From Albugo candida (Eukaryota > Oomycota > Peronosporomycetes > Albuginales > Albuginaceae): a DNA stretch of 64,000 bases. A model generated the notes under the pieces. The model worked only from the letters and a program-made list of their open reading frames with translations, searched no databases and had not been told where the DNA came from. Where the stretch lies: the NCBI GenBank assembly GCA_905220665.1, contig CAJNAR010000191.1, forward strand, positions 247,134 to 311,133. Reading direction: 5' to 3'. Below, in pieces: positions 27,501 through 40,800 of this stretch; the stretch's first letter is position 1; every line of letters starts with the position of its first letter. A program made the translations under genes and the position numbers.

Positions 27501-30500
27501 TTTCGTAAGATACGCTGACATTAAAAAAATTTCAAAGTATGACCAAAAAGGCTCTTACTACTACGACATTGCTTGTTCTAAACGAACTGAACACTTTTCT
27601 GGCATCGCTCTTCCTACAATGTTTTCATACCATGTAAGCTGGTTCATGATAGTGGAATGTGGAAGCAATGAATATCAATGAATATTGTAGTAGTGGATAC
27701 GAGTTCAACGAACCGGCTTAATATTGTATCAATTTAAAGCTGTGGTATCCAATTCTTCTATAACAAAGAATTCGAAAAATGAACAAAAAATCTGGTAAAA
27801 CAACCACTTTGATGGATTAGGATTATGTCATCACCATGAGTATTTCATTTTCTACCATGTTTCAACCACTTTATCTAATTAATAGAATTAAACTGTATAA
27901 GCAATAAGTTTATGTGTAGTGGATCATCCGAGTTCAAGAGACTAGATTACTTGTGTATGAAATGAAAGCTTTTGTGAGAAAGCCTCTTTCGTGAATGAAT
28001 GTCTTGTATGAGCACTACCCCTTTGGTGAATTTGGATTATCTGAACACCGTGACTGTGTTTCACTTCTCATGTTACCTGGTTCATGAGAGTGCAGTGTAC
28101 AATCAATTGATATCTTTGAAGTACACAGGAGTTTCACGAACTAGATCAGTATTGAATCAATTAAAGGCTTTCATAAGATATGCTGACATATTAAAAAATG
28201 TCAAAGTATGACCAGAAAAGCTCTTACTACTACGACATTGCTGGTTCTGGACTATTTGAAGACTCAGCTGGCATCTCTCTTTCTACAATGTTTTGAAACC
28301 ATGTAAGCTGGTTCATGATAGTGAAATGTCGAAGCAATGCATATTGTAGAAGTAGATACGACTTTAACCAAATGGCTTAATATTGTATCAATTTGAAGCT
28401 TTGGTATGTAATTCTTCTATAACAAAGAATTTCGAAAAATGAACAAAAAATCTGTTAATACTAGCACTTTGATGGATTAAGATTATCTCAACACCGTCGA
28501 GTATTTCATTTTCAACCATGTTTCAACCACTTTATCTAATTAATAGAATTAAACTGTATAAGCAATAAGTTTATGTGTAGTGGATCATCCGAGTTCAAGA
28601 GACTAGACTACTTGTGTATGAAATGAAAGCTTTTGTGAGAAAGCCTCTTTCGTGAATGAATGTCTTGTATGAGCACTACCCCTTTGGTGAATTTGGATTA
28701 TCTGAACACCGTTACTGTCTTTCACTTCTCATGCTCCTGGTTCATGAGAGTGCAGTGTACAATCAATTGATATCTTTGAAGTACACAGGAGTTTCACGAA
28801 CTAGATCAGTATTGAATCAATTAAAGGCTTTCATAAGATATGCTGACATTTTAAAAAATGTCAAAGTATGACCAGAAAAGCTCTTACTACTACGACATTG
28901 CTGGTTCTGGACTATTTGAAGACTCAGCTGGCATCTCTCTTTCTACAATGTTTTGAAACCATGTAAGCTGGTTCATGATAGTGAAATGTCGAAGCAATGC
29001 ATATTGTAGAAGTAGATACGACTTTAACCAAATGGCTTAATATTGTATCAATTTGAAGCTTTGGTATGTAATTCTTCTATAACAAAGAATGTCGAAAAAT
29101 GAACACAAAATCTGTTAATACTAGCACTTTGATGGATTAAGATTATCTCAACACCGTCTAGTATTTCATTTTCTACCATGTTTCAACCACTTTATCTAAT
29201 TAATAGAATTAAACTGTATAAGCAATAAGTTTATGTGTAGTGGATCATCCGAGTTCAAGAGACTAGACTACTTGTGTATGAAATGAAAGCTTTTGTGAGA
29301 AAGCCTCTTTCGTGAATGAATGTCTTGTATGAGCACTACCCCTTTGGTGAATTAGGAATATCTTTACACCGTTACTGTATTTCACTTCTCATGTTACCTG
29401 GTTCATGAGAGTGCAGTGCATAAGCAATTAATATCTTTGTAGTGCACACGAGTTTCACGAACTAGATTAGTATTGTATCAATTTAAAGGCTTTCGTAAGA
29501 TACGCTGACATTAAAAAAATTTCAAAGTATGACCAAAAAGGCTCTTACTACTACGACATTGCTTGTTCTAAACGAACTGAACACTTTTCTGGCATCGCTC
29601 TTCTACAATGTTTTGATACCATGTAAGCTGGTTCATGATAGTGAAATGTCGAAGCAATGAATATCAATGAATATTGTAGTAGTGGATACGAGTTCAACGA
29701 TCCGGCTTAATATTGTATGAATTTGAAGCTGTGGTATTCAATTCTTCTATAACAAAGAATTTCGCAAAATGAACAAAAATTCTGTTAATACTAGCACTTT
29801 GATGGATTAAGATTATCTCAACACCGTCGAGTATTTCATTTTCTACCATGTTTCAACCACTTTATCTAATTAATAGAATTAAACTGTATAAGCAATAAGT
29901 TTATGTGTAGTGGATCATCCGAGTTCAAGAGACTAGATTACTTGTGTATGAAATGAAAGCTTTTGTGAGAAAGCCTCTTTCGTGAATGAATGTCTTGTAT
30001 GAGCACTACCCCTTTGGTGAATTTGGATTATCTGAACACCGTGACTGTGTTTCACTTCTCATGTTACCTGGTTCATGAGAGTGCAGTGTACAATCAATTG
30101 ATATCTTTGAAGTACACACGAGTTTCACGAACTAGATCAGTATTGAATCAATTAAAGGCTTTCATAAGATATGCTGACATTTTAAAAAATGTCAAAGTAT
30201 GACCAGAAAAGCTCTTACTACTACGACATTGCTGGTTCTGGACTATTTGAAGACTTTGCTGGCATCTCTCTTTCTACAATGTTTTGAAACCATGTAAGCT
30301 GGTTCATGATAGTGAAATGTCGAAGCAATGCATATTGTAGAAGTAGATACGACTTTAACCAAATGGCTTAATATTGTATCAATTTGAAGCTTTGGTATGT
30401 AATTCTTCTATAACAAAGAATGTCGAAAAATGAACACAAAATCTGTTAATACTAGCACTTTGATGGATTAAGATTATCTCAACACCGTCTAGTATTTCAT

Positions 30501-31203
30501 TTTCTACCATGTTTCAACCACTTTATCTAATTAATAGAATTAAACTGTATAAGCAATAAGTTTATGTGTAGTGGATCATCCGAGTTCAATAGACTAGATT
30601 ACTTGTGTATGAAATGAAAGCTTTTGTGAGAAAGCCTCTTTCGTGGATGAATGTCTTGTATGAGCACTTCCCCTTTTGTGGATTTGGATTATCTGATCAC
30701 CGTTACTGTCTTTCACTTCTCATGTTCCTGGTTCATGAGAGTGCAGTGTACAATCAATGAATATCTTTGTAGTGCACACGAGTTTCACGAACTAGATCAG
30801 TATTGAATCAATCAAAGGCTTTCAGAAGATATGCTGACATAATAAAAAATGTTAAAGTATGACCAGAAAAGCTCTTACTACTACGACATTGCTGGTTCTG
30901 GACTATTTGAAGACTCAGCTGGCATCTCTCTTTCTACAATGTTTTGAAACCATGTAAGCTGGTTCACGATAGTGAAATGTCGAAGCAATGCATATTGTAG
31001 AAGTAGATACGACTTTAACCAAATGGCTTAATATTGTATCAATTTGAAGCTTTGGTATGTAATTCTTCTATAACAAAGAATTTCGAAAAATGAACAAAAA
31101 ATCTGTTAATACTAGCACTTTGATGGATTAAGATTATCTCAACACCGACGAGTATTTCATTTTCTACCATGTTTCAACCACTTTATCTAATTAATAGAAT
31201 TAA

Positions 31204-32523
31204 ACTGTATAAGCAATAAGTTTATGTGTAGTGGATCTTCCGAGTTCAAGAGACTGGATTACTTGTGTATGAAATGAAAGCTTTTGTGAGAAAGCCTCTT
31301 TCGTGAATGAATGTCTTGTATGAGCACTTCCCCTTTTGTGGATTTGGATTATCTGATCACCGTTACTGTCTTTCACTTCTCATGTTGCTGGTTCATGAGA
31401 GTGCAGTGTACAATCAATGAATATCTTTGTAGTGCACACGAGTTTCACGAACTAGATCAGTATTGAATCAATCAAAGGCTTTCAGAAGATATGCTGACAT
31501 AATAAAAAATGTTAAAGTATGACCAGAAAAGCTCTTACTACTACGACATTGCTGGTTCTGGACTATTTGAAGACTTTGCTGGCATCTCTCTTTCTACAAT
31601 GTTTTGATACCATGTAAGCTGGTTCACGATAGTGAAATGTCGAAGCAATGCATATTGTAGAAGTAGATACGACTTTAACCAAATGGCTTAATATTGTATC
31701 AATTTGAAGCTTTGGTATGTAATTCTTCTATAACAAAGAATGTCGAAAAATGAACACAAAATCTGTTAATACTAGCACTTTGATGGATTAAGATTATCTC
31801 AACACCGTCGAGTATTTCATTTTCTACCATGTTTCAACCACTTTATCTAATTAATAGAATTAAACTGTATAAGCAATAAGTTTATGTGTAGTGGATCTTC
31901 CGAGTTCAAGAGACTGGATTACTTGTGTATGAAATGAAAGCTTTTGTGAGAAAGCCTCTTTCGTGAATGAATGTCTTGTATGAGCACTTCCCCTTTTGTG
32001 GATTTGGATTATCTGATCACCGTTACTGTCTTTCACTTCTCATGTTGCTGGTTCATGAGAGTGCAGTGTACAATCAATGAATATCTTTGTAGTGCACACG
32101 AGTTTCACGAACTAGATCAGTATTGAATCAATCAAAGGCTTTCAGAAGATATGCTGACATAATAAAAAATGTTAAAGTATGACCAGAAAAGCTCTTACTA
32201 CTACGACATTGCTGGTTCTGGACTATTTGAAGACTTTGCTGGCATCTCTCTTTCTACAATGTTTTGAAACCATGTAAGCTGGTTCACGATAGTGAAATGT
32301 CGAAGCAATGCATATTGTAGAAGTAGATACGACTTTAACCAAATGGCTTAATATTGTATCAATTTGAAGCTTTGGTATGTAATTCTTCTATAACAAAGAA
32401 TGTCGAAAAATGAACAAAAAATCTGTTAATACTAGCACTTTGATGGATTAAGATTATCTCAACACCGTCGAGTATTTCATTTTCAACCATGTTTCAACCA
32501 CTTTATCTAATTAATAGAATTAA
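31204..32523. repeat. Recent tandem duplication of one monomer
   Basis: Monomers 31204-31863 and 31864-32523 are both 660 bp, share the private variants 'gatcttccgagttc' and 'gagactggattac', and differ at only about four positions by eye. This is much closer than typical neighbours and indicates a single-monomer duplication independent of the 2.65-kb HOR at the other end. Confidence 0.85.
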
Positions 32524-35180
32524 ACTGTATAAGCAATAAGTTTATGTGTAGTGGATCATCCGAGTTCAAGACTAGATTACTTGTGTATGAAATGAAAGCT
32601 TTTGTGAGAAAGCCTCTTTCGTGAATGAATGTCTTGTATGAGCACTACCCCTTTGGTGAATTTGGATTATCTGACACCGTTACTGTATTTCACTTCTCAT
32701 GTTACCTGGTTCATGAGAGTGCAGTGTACAATCAATTAATATCTTTGTAGTGCACACGAGTTTCACGAACTAGATCAGTATTGAATCAATTTAAGGCTTT
32801 CGTAAGATACGCTGACATTAAAAAAATTTCAAAGTATGACCAAAAAGGCTCTTACTACTACGACATTGCTTGTTCTAAACTAACTGAACACTTTTCTGGC
32901 ATCGCTCTTTCTACAATGTTTTCATACCATGTAAGCTGGTTCATGATAGTGGAATGTGGAAGCAATGAATATCAATGAATATTGTAGTAGTGGATACGAG
33001 TTCAACGAACCGGCTTAATATTGTATCAATTTAAGCTGTGGTATTCAATTCTTCATAACAAAGAATTTCGAAAAATGAACACAAAATCTGTTAATACTAG
33101 CACTTTGATGGATTAAGATTATCTCAACACCGTCGAGTATTTCATTTTCAACCATGTTTCAACCACTTTATCTAATTAATAGAATTAAACTGTATAAGCA
33201 ATAAGTTTATGTGTAGTGGATCATCCGAGTTCAATAGACTAGATTACTTGTGTATGAAATGAAAGCTTTTGTGAGAAAGCCTCTTTCGTGAATGAATGTC
33301 TTGTATGAGCACTACCCCTTTGGTGAATTTGGATTATCTGAACACCGTTACTGTGTTTCACTTCTCATGTTACCTGGTTCATGAGAGTGCAGTGTACAAT
33401 CAATTAATATCTTTGTAGTGCACACGAGTTTCATGAACTAGATCAGTATTGAATCAATTTAAGGCTTTCATAAGATACGCTGACATAATAAAAAATGTCA
33501 AAGTATGACCAGAAAAGCTCTTACTACTACGACATTGCTGGTTCTGGACTATTTGAAGACTTTGCTGGCATCTCTCTTTCTACAATGTTTTGAAACCATG
33601 TAAGCTGGTTCACGATAGTGAAATGTCGAAGCAATGCATATTGTAGAAGTAGATACGACTTTAACCAAATGGCTTAATATTGTATCAATTTGAAGCTTTG
33701 GTATGTAATTCTTCTATAACAAAGAATGTCGAAAAATGAACACAAAATCTGTTAATACTAGCACTTTGATGGATTAAGATTATCTCAACACCGTCGAGTA
33801 TTTCATTTTCAACCATGTTTCAACCACTTTATCTAATTAATAGAATTAAACTGTATAAGCAATAAGTTTATGTGTAGTGGATCATCCGAGTTCAAGAGAC
33901 TAGACTACTTGTGTATGAAATGAAAGCTTTTGTGAGAAAGCCTCTTTCGTGAATGAATGTCTTGTATGAGCACTACCCCTTTGGTGAATTTGGATTATCT
34001 GAACACCGTTACTGTCTTTCACTTCTCATGTTACCTGGTTCATGAGTGTGCAGAGCACGATCAATGAATATCTTTGAAGTACACAGGAGTTTCACGAACT
34101 AGATCAGTATTGAATCAATTAAAGGCTTTCATAAGATATGCTGACATAATAAAAAATGTCAAAGTATGACCAGAAAAGCTCTTACTACTACGACATTGCT
34201 GGTTCTGGACTATTTGAAGACTTTGCTGGCATCTCTCTTTCTACAATGTTTTGAAACCATGTAAGCTGGTTCACGATAGTGAAATGTCGAAGCAATGCAT
34301 ATTGTAGAAGTAGATACGACTTTAACCAAATGGCTTAATATTGTATCAATTTGAAGCTTTGGTATGTAATTCTTCTATAACAAAGAATGTCGAAAAATGA
34401 ACACAAAATCTGTTAATACTAGCACTTTGATGGATTAAGATTATCTCAACACCGTCGAGTATTTCATTTTCAACCATGTTTCAACCACTTTATCTAATTA
34501 ATAGAATTAAACTGTATAAGCAATAAGTTTATGTGTAGTGGATCATCCGAGTTCAGGAGACTAGATTACTTGTGTATGAAATGAAAGCTTTTGTGAGAAA
34601 GCCTCTTTCGTGGATGAATGTCTTGTATGAGCACTACCCCTTTGGTGAATTAGGAATATCTTTACACCGTTACTGTATTTCACTTCTCATGTTACCTGGT
34701 TCATGAGAGTGCAGAGCACAATCAATTAATATCTTTGAAGTACACAGGAGTTTCACGAACTAGATCAGTATTGAATCAATTAAAGGCTTTCGTAAGATAC
34801 GCTGACATATTAAAAATATCACAGTATGACCAAAAAGGCTCTTACTACTACGACATTGCTGGTTCTGAACTAACTGAACACTTTGCTGGCATCACTCTTT
34901 CTAAAATGTTTTCATACCATGTAAGCTGGTTCATGATAGTGAAATGTTGAAGCAATGAATATCAAGGAATATTGTAGTAGTGGATACGAGTTCAACGATC
35001 CGGCTTAATATTGTATGAATTTGAAGCTGTGGTATTCAATTTTTCAATAACAAAGAATTTCGAAAAATGAACAAAACATCTGTTAATACTCGCACTTTGA
35101 TGGATTAAGATTATCTCAACACCGTCGACTATTTCATTTTCTACCATGTTTCAACCACTTTATCTAATTAATAGAATTAA

Positions 35181-35680
35181 ACTGTATAAGCAATAGGTTT
35201 GTGTGTAGTGGATCTTCCGAGTTCAATAGAATAGATTACTTGTGTATGAAATGAAAGCTTTTGTAATAAAGCCTCTTTCGTGAATGAATTTCTTGTATGA
35301 GCACTACCTGTTTGATGGATTTGGAATAGTGAACACCGTGACTGTGTCTCACTTCCTGTGTCTCACTTCCATGTTACCTGATTCAAGATAGTGCAGTGTA
35401 CAAGTAATGAATATGGTTGTAGTGCAGACGAGTTTCACGAACTAGATCAGTATTGTATCAATTTAAGGATTTCGTTAGATATGCTGACATAATAAAAAAT
35501 GTCAAAGTATGACCAAAAAAGCTGTTACTACTACGACATTGTTGGTTCTGGACTAATTGAACACTTTGCTGGTATCGCTCTTTCTACAATGTTCTGAAAC
35601 CATGTAACCGGGTTCATGATGGTGAAGTGTTGAAGCAATGAATACTGTGAAAGTGGATACGAGTTCAACGAACTAGCTTT
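35181..35680. repeat. Diverged edge monomer ending the array
   Basis: The last monomer has many private changes: 'caataggtttgtgtg', 'gtaataaagcc', and a local duplication of 'cctgtgtctcactt' near 35345-35368. It fades out inside subunit C at about 35,675, after 'tggatacgagttcaacgaac'. No target duplication or junction motif was seen. Divergence rising at the edge is the usual sign that this monomer no longer takes part in homogenisation. Confidence 0.85.
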
Positions 35681-36242
35681 GATGGTTGACCGTTTTAGAG
35701 AAGGCTTTACGTGGATTACAATTTTGACTTACGTAGGGTATTTATAAGTAAAGCCAATTCATCTAACAACTGTACTAAGGACTGCATGAGCTACTGATTC
35801 AGTCGCGTGTTACCAAACGTTATCTCTTCTCTGTCAACAACATCAAGAGTATCGGGTGACGCTGTTTCAATCGTGACTACTCAAAATCCGTTCCAACTTT
35901 CTTGATTATCCTTTCTGAAAGAAGAAGTCATCAGAACTTGGACAATTACTCACTCGACTGCGGCTTTGATTGAATCGTCTCAATAATATCAATTAGTCGT
36001 TATTATAGCTCTGTTCTTAGTTGCCTGAACTGACGAATCAGTGACGAGGTCCTTGATCATTTCTCGGGGCAATGATTTCTGTTATGTATCGTAAACGAGA
36101 TCTTTGAAAACAGGCTAGTATTTATAGACAGGTACTTATAGTAGCGCTACTTCAGTAAAATCAAGACCAAAATAGGTTGTCGTGAATAAAATCTCAATTA
36201 TTTCATTCAACGAATATCACATCATAGGAATGCAGGAAGAGT
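35681..36242. other. Unique sequence, nothing recognised
   Basis: First non-satellite sequence. All frames are broken. Short peptide-like stretches on the minus strand do not match a family I know. No inverted repeat or low-complexity structure was seen. Confidence 0.5.
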
Positions 36243-36768
36243 TCAAAAATATACCGACTCATGTTCCAGCAGCGCTGTTTGCTTCTGGGTGGAAAGTTCA
36301 CCCGCATGGGCAACACTGCTGACTAGCGATGTACTCTTTATAAATTTATACCAGATTCTAAATTCAATAGACCTGAAATTTAAGTTGGCCAGTAAGGGGA
36401 AAACAAAAGATAATACTGTATCACTCGACAAGAACGAGTGTGAAACAGACTATACATCTCTTCTGTGTGATTACACTTGAGATGTAACGCCCCCATCCCA
36501 TTTGCAACACGTCTTCACTCATGGCTTCGATACAAAATCTCTGACTAAGCGAGGACGTGCAATGAACGAATGTAATCCAGAAGCCTATATGCCATAACGG
36601 CTTGATGAAATTACGCAACCATGAAAAATGGACAAGTGCATACATGCCATTAAAACCTGAGGGGGAGCAACCCGCGGCAATTAAATCAAGATGAGAGATA
36701 GAAGTCTCCCTCTCAATTAATGAAGAGGCTAAAAAGGTATAGCACGATGTTTGCTCCATCAGGAGCAC
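36243..36768. other. Overlapping small ORFs, unassigned; faint SWIM-like trace
   Basis: The longest frame is minus 36768-36421 (115 codons). It has no recognisable domain and overlaps open frames on the other strand. In another minus frame near 36590-36650 the residues C-T-C-P-F-F, followed after a stop by a KPLWH-like stretch, loosely recall the start of a SWIM zinc finger as found in transposases. That is too little to call a gene. Confidence 0.25.
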
Positions 36769-37206
36769 TACGTTTATCTATCAAGTCAACGGACCAATAG
36801 TACCAATACAATTCTCTCACTATTCTATCTTTAAAGTGTGGCATCCGACCTTACAATGTCCGCGCATGCTTTATTATTTCTTGATCTACCTTGATGTACC
36901 AATTCTTCTAGCATAATATCCTAGCAGCTCATCCCATAGCGAGGTCGCGTCACATCTTCAGCAATAAAAATACAGCGACTTGAAACTACGATAAGGAATC
37001 TACCACTTTTTTCGACAAAACCTGATTTGTGTATCAAAACTTCAAAAGAAGCGAAAGTACCATGTCTTCCATTCTGCTAAATCTAGACATGAACGTTATA
37101 CCAAAACGAATCTTTTCACGGACGAAATTGTAAAACTTTGAAAAGCATATCAGCCAAATCGTAGAAATATGCATAATATATTGCGATATCACAAGTGAGA
37201 GATTAG
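36769..37206. other. AT-rich spacer
   Basis: No frame longer than about 60 codons. It lies just downstream (on the minus strand) of the MULE at 37.2-38.8 kb and may hold that element's 3' terminal region, but no inverted repeat matching the other side was seen. Confidence 0.4.
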
Positions 37207-38800
37207 CCCTCGCAGGTGCGCTTCATTTAGCCGTAGTTATCGCATGTAGTGCAGTTGTACGTGGGGTTCTTTTCCAAGGCTTCTGTGGCAGCCTAAGACT
37301 TAATTCGCTTCGCCTTCTTAGGCCGGCCTCGCTTCTTTGACACCATGAGGGGATGATAATCTCGAGACGCGCCAATTCATCCTTCATCACGGATTGACTC
37401 ATCTTCAACAAGGACTCGTAAGCACTACGGTAAACCTACTAGGTCCACGACGCATCGCCAAAATTCTTGAGCAGCGAAGGCTTCTTGACGGATCGAAGGG
37501 TCGTATAGAGATGAAAGCATGGCTCTTTTACGTATCCAGAGTAGCCACAAGAACTCGGATCTTCAGAAATATCTAGATTGATAGAACACTCGACAGATAG
37601 CTCTCCATCTTTTCTAACCTTGACTACGAAAGATGACAGAAAACTCAGGATGATTTTGATCTTGTAAACGACGAAGACAAAGCGCATGCACTCGGATTCC
37701 CTTGTTGCATAAGTCGTTAGTTCCCCCCACCAAAAAAGCCGACATAGCGACGAAATCAACCCACTTGATCCCTATATACGTTTCCACCATCATAAGCTAG
37801 TCCAGAACTGGCTTCTCTATACCTCCAAGCAGGAATTTACTCACAGACTACATGTTGTTGCTCGTCATGATCCCAAATCGCGGAAGTGAACTATAAACGG
37901 CAGCTCATTTGAGCTTGTCAGCATCGAGTAGCCATAACAGCTCCTTTGAATTGATTTTCATTAAGCCACTGGTTCGCGATTTGAACTACGTAACCGTCAA
38001 GAAACTAGTAAGTCCAGTTCTTTCAGTGTTGCATTGTGAAATTCGGTGTTGAAGTTCTCGAGCACGTGACGAGCAGAAACGAATTGAGGGAGTCACCTAC
38101 CTTCATAATCCTACATCGCCGTAATAAGACCCATTTGACTGCCGGAGATGACAAATTGTGGCACTTCTATAAAGCGTAGCATCAGTTCTAGGAACCATGA
38201 CCAACTGTCCTTAGTATCGCTTGACACCCAAGCGCATAGAACGTCTAGGCCATAGTTGTGCTATATGAACGTGGCACCTAGATTGATACCGCGATCTGCA
38301 AACGCGCGAAGCACATGATTGCCGGACTTGTATACGATGACGAATCGCCAAATTCACGAAACGCGACATGTGCCATGTGTCCGCACTTGTTCATTTCGTG
38401 TACGTTTGACAAGATGAACTGATACTGCGTGCGATCTGAAGAATTGTGCTTTTGCTCGGACTCACGCGACAACACAAGTCTGCTACGCCAATCGAAGCCC
38501 ACCAGCCGTCAGCTTATTCTGCAGCTGGACTGGCTTCAAGACCCTTATCCATAACGAACTGGAGTGTCGAATCAAGCAAAGCGACACAGGAGGACTTGTT
38601 ACCACGACTAGATTTGGATTGAGCCAAATCAACCCTCGTAGCGTCGCATGTATGCTGCACGAACGTATGAGGCGGCTTAAATCCTCTTCTATACGTAGAA
38701 GCGCCTACGAAGCTGCGCTCTTGATCGCCACACAACACTTGTTGAGTCTGTGGTCGCTCGATATGATACGAAACGCCCTTTTAAGTATTTCGTTGTATTA
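37207..38800 (-). pseudogene. MULE transposase relic, MuDR-type, with AT-hook and zinc knuckle
   Basis: Decayed Mutator-like transposase read from 38800 down to 37207 through several frames. The N-terminal MuDR-type DNA-binding region (about 38790-38650) includes a terminal HTC after an aromatic/basic stretch. A helical linker follows near 38450 (FILSNVHEMNKCGHMAH). The catalytic core follows near 38230-38110, with the family signature DSWSWFLELML and then PQFVIS..MGLITAM; here the aspartate of the usual ISD motif is lost. The C-terminus has an AT-hook (KKRGRPKKAKR, about 37317-37340) and a C-x2-C-x4-H-x4-C knuckle at 37212-37253 whose His codon is now a stop. It is certainly non-functional, and no terminal inverted repeats were identified. 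The family is clear from domain order; the element's ends are not known. Confidence 0.82.
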
Positions 38801-40800
38801 ATCACCGCATTTATATGTCGTCGTGACTGTCGTAGCCGCACGTCCGCCCAGTCGCTCGGTGAACAGCCGTTACTTCACTCGTGTGTCTCACCAACGTAGC
38901 CGTTGTTGTCGGCAGTCTTCACAGTCGCCAGATTTATATGTACGAAGATAAGGCAGTCAAGATTGTCTAAATATCAGACGTTCTGGTATAGTTTACATAT
39001 TTTCCAAACTCTGTTAAATACACCACTTCGCACAATACAACACCAGAAAGTATGGTTTGTGTACCACCAAAGTTTCGTTATACATATCAGTTTTATTTAC
39101 GAAAAGTGGTAGAAAATTTTTACGCCCAGTTGAAAAATTTAAGGGTTGTATATTTTGTGACTACGAGACGCAAATGTGACTTTATGATGCTGTGTAAGAA
39201 TGGCGGACGCCGTACACTTACCTACAGCCGTGTGTCCGTTAGCAATTATCTTTACGGTACCCAAACTACTCAAATAGGAGCCTCTGAAAAGGTTAGCTGG
39301 TTTTTGATGGTCGTTACTGCATTGCATAACATGTGTGATTTATCTACAAAAAAGTGAGATTGATACAACTCGCCAAACGAATAATTTAAATGAATAGTTG
39401 ATAAAAGCCTAGTCGCTATTTGGATAAGGAGAAAAACCCAAAATAATCGAAATGAGTTGATATCTCGTTTCATAGTGATCATTGAGGTAAGTTGCCTTCG
39501 CTCACTTTGCACACTAATTTTTCAAGTTCTTTGGCGAACTTTCGACAAGTCAAAATGTAATTCTTCGAGCCATTGATATTCGGATCCGGACGTTTGTGTA
39601 GAAATAAAGGCTCTTCTTTGGTAACTCCAGCGCCCTCCATGCCCATACCTTTTTGTATGCTATTTCAAAATCAGCGCTACGATCAAGTCCACATCATAGA
39701 AATTTGTAGATCTCTACCAGGATCTGACGTGTAGGTATCTTTCTTTTTTTCCTAACAAAGGACTTTAATAATCATTTTTTGAGTCTGGTAACAACAGAAG
39801 GATGCAGCTTACAATTTTGAAATCCATAAGTGAAAATATTGGCATCATGTCATGATGATATCTGAATTCTCGAGATTCAAACTCTAATAATTCAAATAGA
39901 AAAACCACAAAGCATTCTGAGTTAAACGAAGAGAAGATCCATACGTTTCGTATAAGAGCTTAGTCTAGCAAAATTCTACGAGATTAATCATAACGTCATG
40001 TTAGAAGACGTAAAAGGGAATCATGCTTTATGGTGAGGTGACTGGACTTTCTTTGTGACAACTGTTTTATCCTCTGAGCTGCTTATTCAGACTTGCATTA
40101 TTGCGTGGTAGCGAAAATGAAGTGAATCTACGGTCGAATTGAGCCGATTGATCTTTTGCTTCATAAGGAAAGGGAAGTTATGTCTCGATCTCATAGTCAT
40201 TGAAAGATGACATTGATTCACTCAGTACTAAAGTAAATATGATGGACTTCTGTGCGGGAAAGTTATCCGATTACAAGAATGCGCTTTCTCGAAATGCGAA
40301 AGACACGCCTCTTAGTCACAACAATAATCACTAGTACTGTACACTTTACTTGTTTCTTTTTTGAGTACATTCGCAAACTTGTATCGCATTATAGCGTAAT
40401 ATTAAGTTTGCAAACAGTACGGTTTTAACGTATGAAAGCATGCTGGTATTACTAGAGCGCTTGCAATATCGCAAATAGCGGCTTCGTTCTGGTTTCATAT
40501 CTCGCTGGCTCTACCTTAGACCAGATTGTGCAAACTTTCAGCTTTTTTAGGTTTTCTCAGGTGATGCTACGATTGTTGACAACAATTGTGACGAAATTGT
40601 AAAACCGCTTGGCAGCTTGATCATACTCAACGTAGTATATGCTAGATTATTCGATTGGCAACCTCTCTTTAGTAGTGGTATGAACCGGTCATTTGGTATC
40701 ATCTCATTAGCAACGTACATAGATTCGGATAATCTCCATGAAGGGCTTATCGTAGATCACGTTACACTTTCGAACGAAAACTGCAATAAACTAAGGAAGT
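38801..40800. other. 2-kb unique stretch without a supported gene
   Basis: Frames here are short: plus 39052-39357 (101 codons), minus 39512-39270 (80 codons), plus 40617-40808 (about 60 codons). None has a motif I recognise, and several overlap on opposite strands. Homopolymer runs and frequent stops suggest old, neutrally evolving transposon or intergenic DNA. Confidence 0.45.

Larger units (their letters stand above)
1..35680. repeat. Satellite array, 55 monomers of ~660 bp
   Basis: Head-to-tail repeat, all monomers in one orientation, with no foreign insertion. Taking 'actgtataagcaataag' as monomer start, the starts are 1, 662, 1329, 1988, 2649, 3309, 3976, 4636, 5297, 5957, 6625, 7295, 7966, 8633, 9303, 9974, 10644, 11306, 11963, 12634, 13304, 13974, 14643, 15312, 15979, 16639, 17298, 17498, 18153, 18813, 19473, 20141, 20799, 21287, 21948, 22636, 23295, 23963, 24558, 25219, 25888, 26556, 27225, 27892, 28553, 29213, 29883, 30544, 31204, 31864, 32524, 33189, 33850, 34511 and 35181. 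The array is already in progress at base 1, so its left end is outside the window. Recurrent 60-102-codon open frames (for example at 921, 3568, 6217 and 8225) are identical because the DNA is repeated; most open at TTG and none resembles a protein family. No CENP-B-type box was recognised. A centromeric, subtelomeric or knob location is inference. Confidence 0.98.

Noticed and set aside
921..34950. Recurring 60-102-codon open frames in the satellite (for example 921, 3568, 6217, 8225, 15571, 24664, 27484)
   Set aside because: They follow the repeat period, most open at TTG, appear and vanish with single substitutions between monomers, and show no domain or codon-level constraint.
1..35680. 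CRISPR array or rDNA interpretation of the tandem repeat
   Set aside because: Units are 660 bp with no short repeat/unique spacer pattern, and no rRNA core sequence is recognisable.
36421..36768. 115-codon minus-strand ORF as a gene
   Set aside because: No homology recognised, overlapping frames on both strands, and no start context or neighbouring support.
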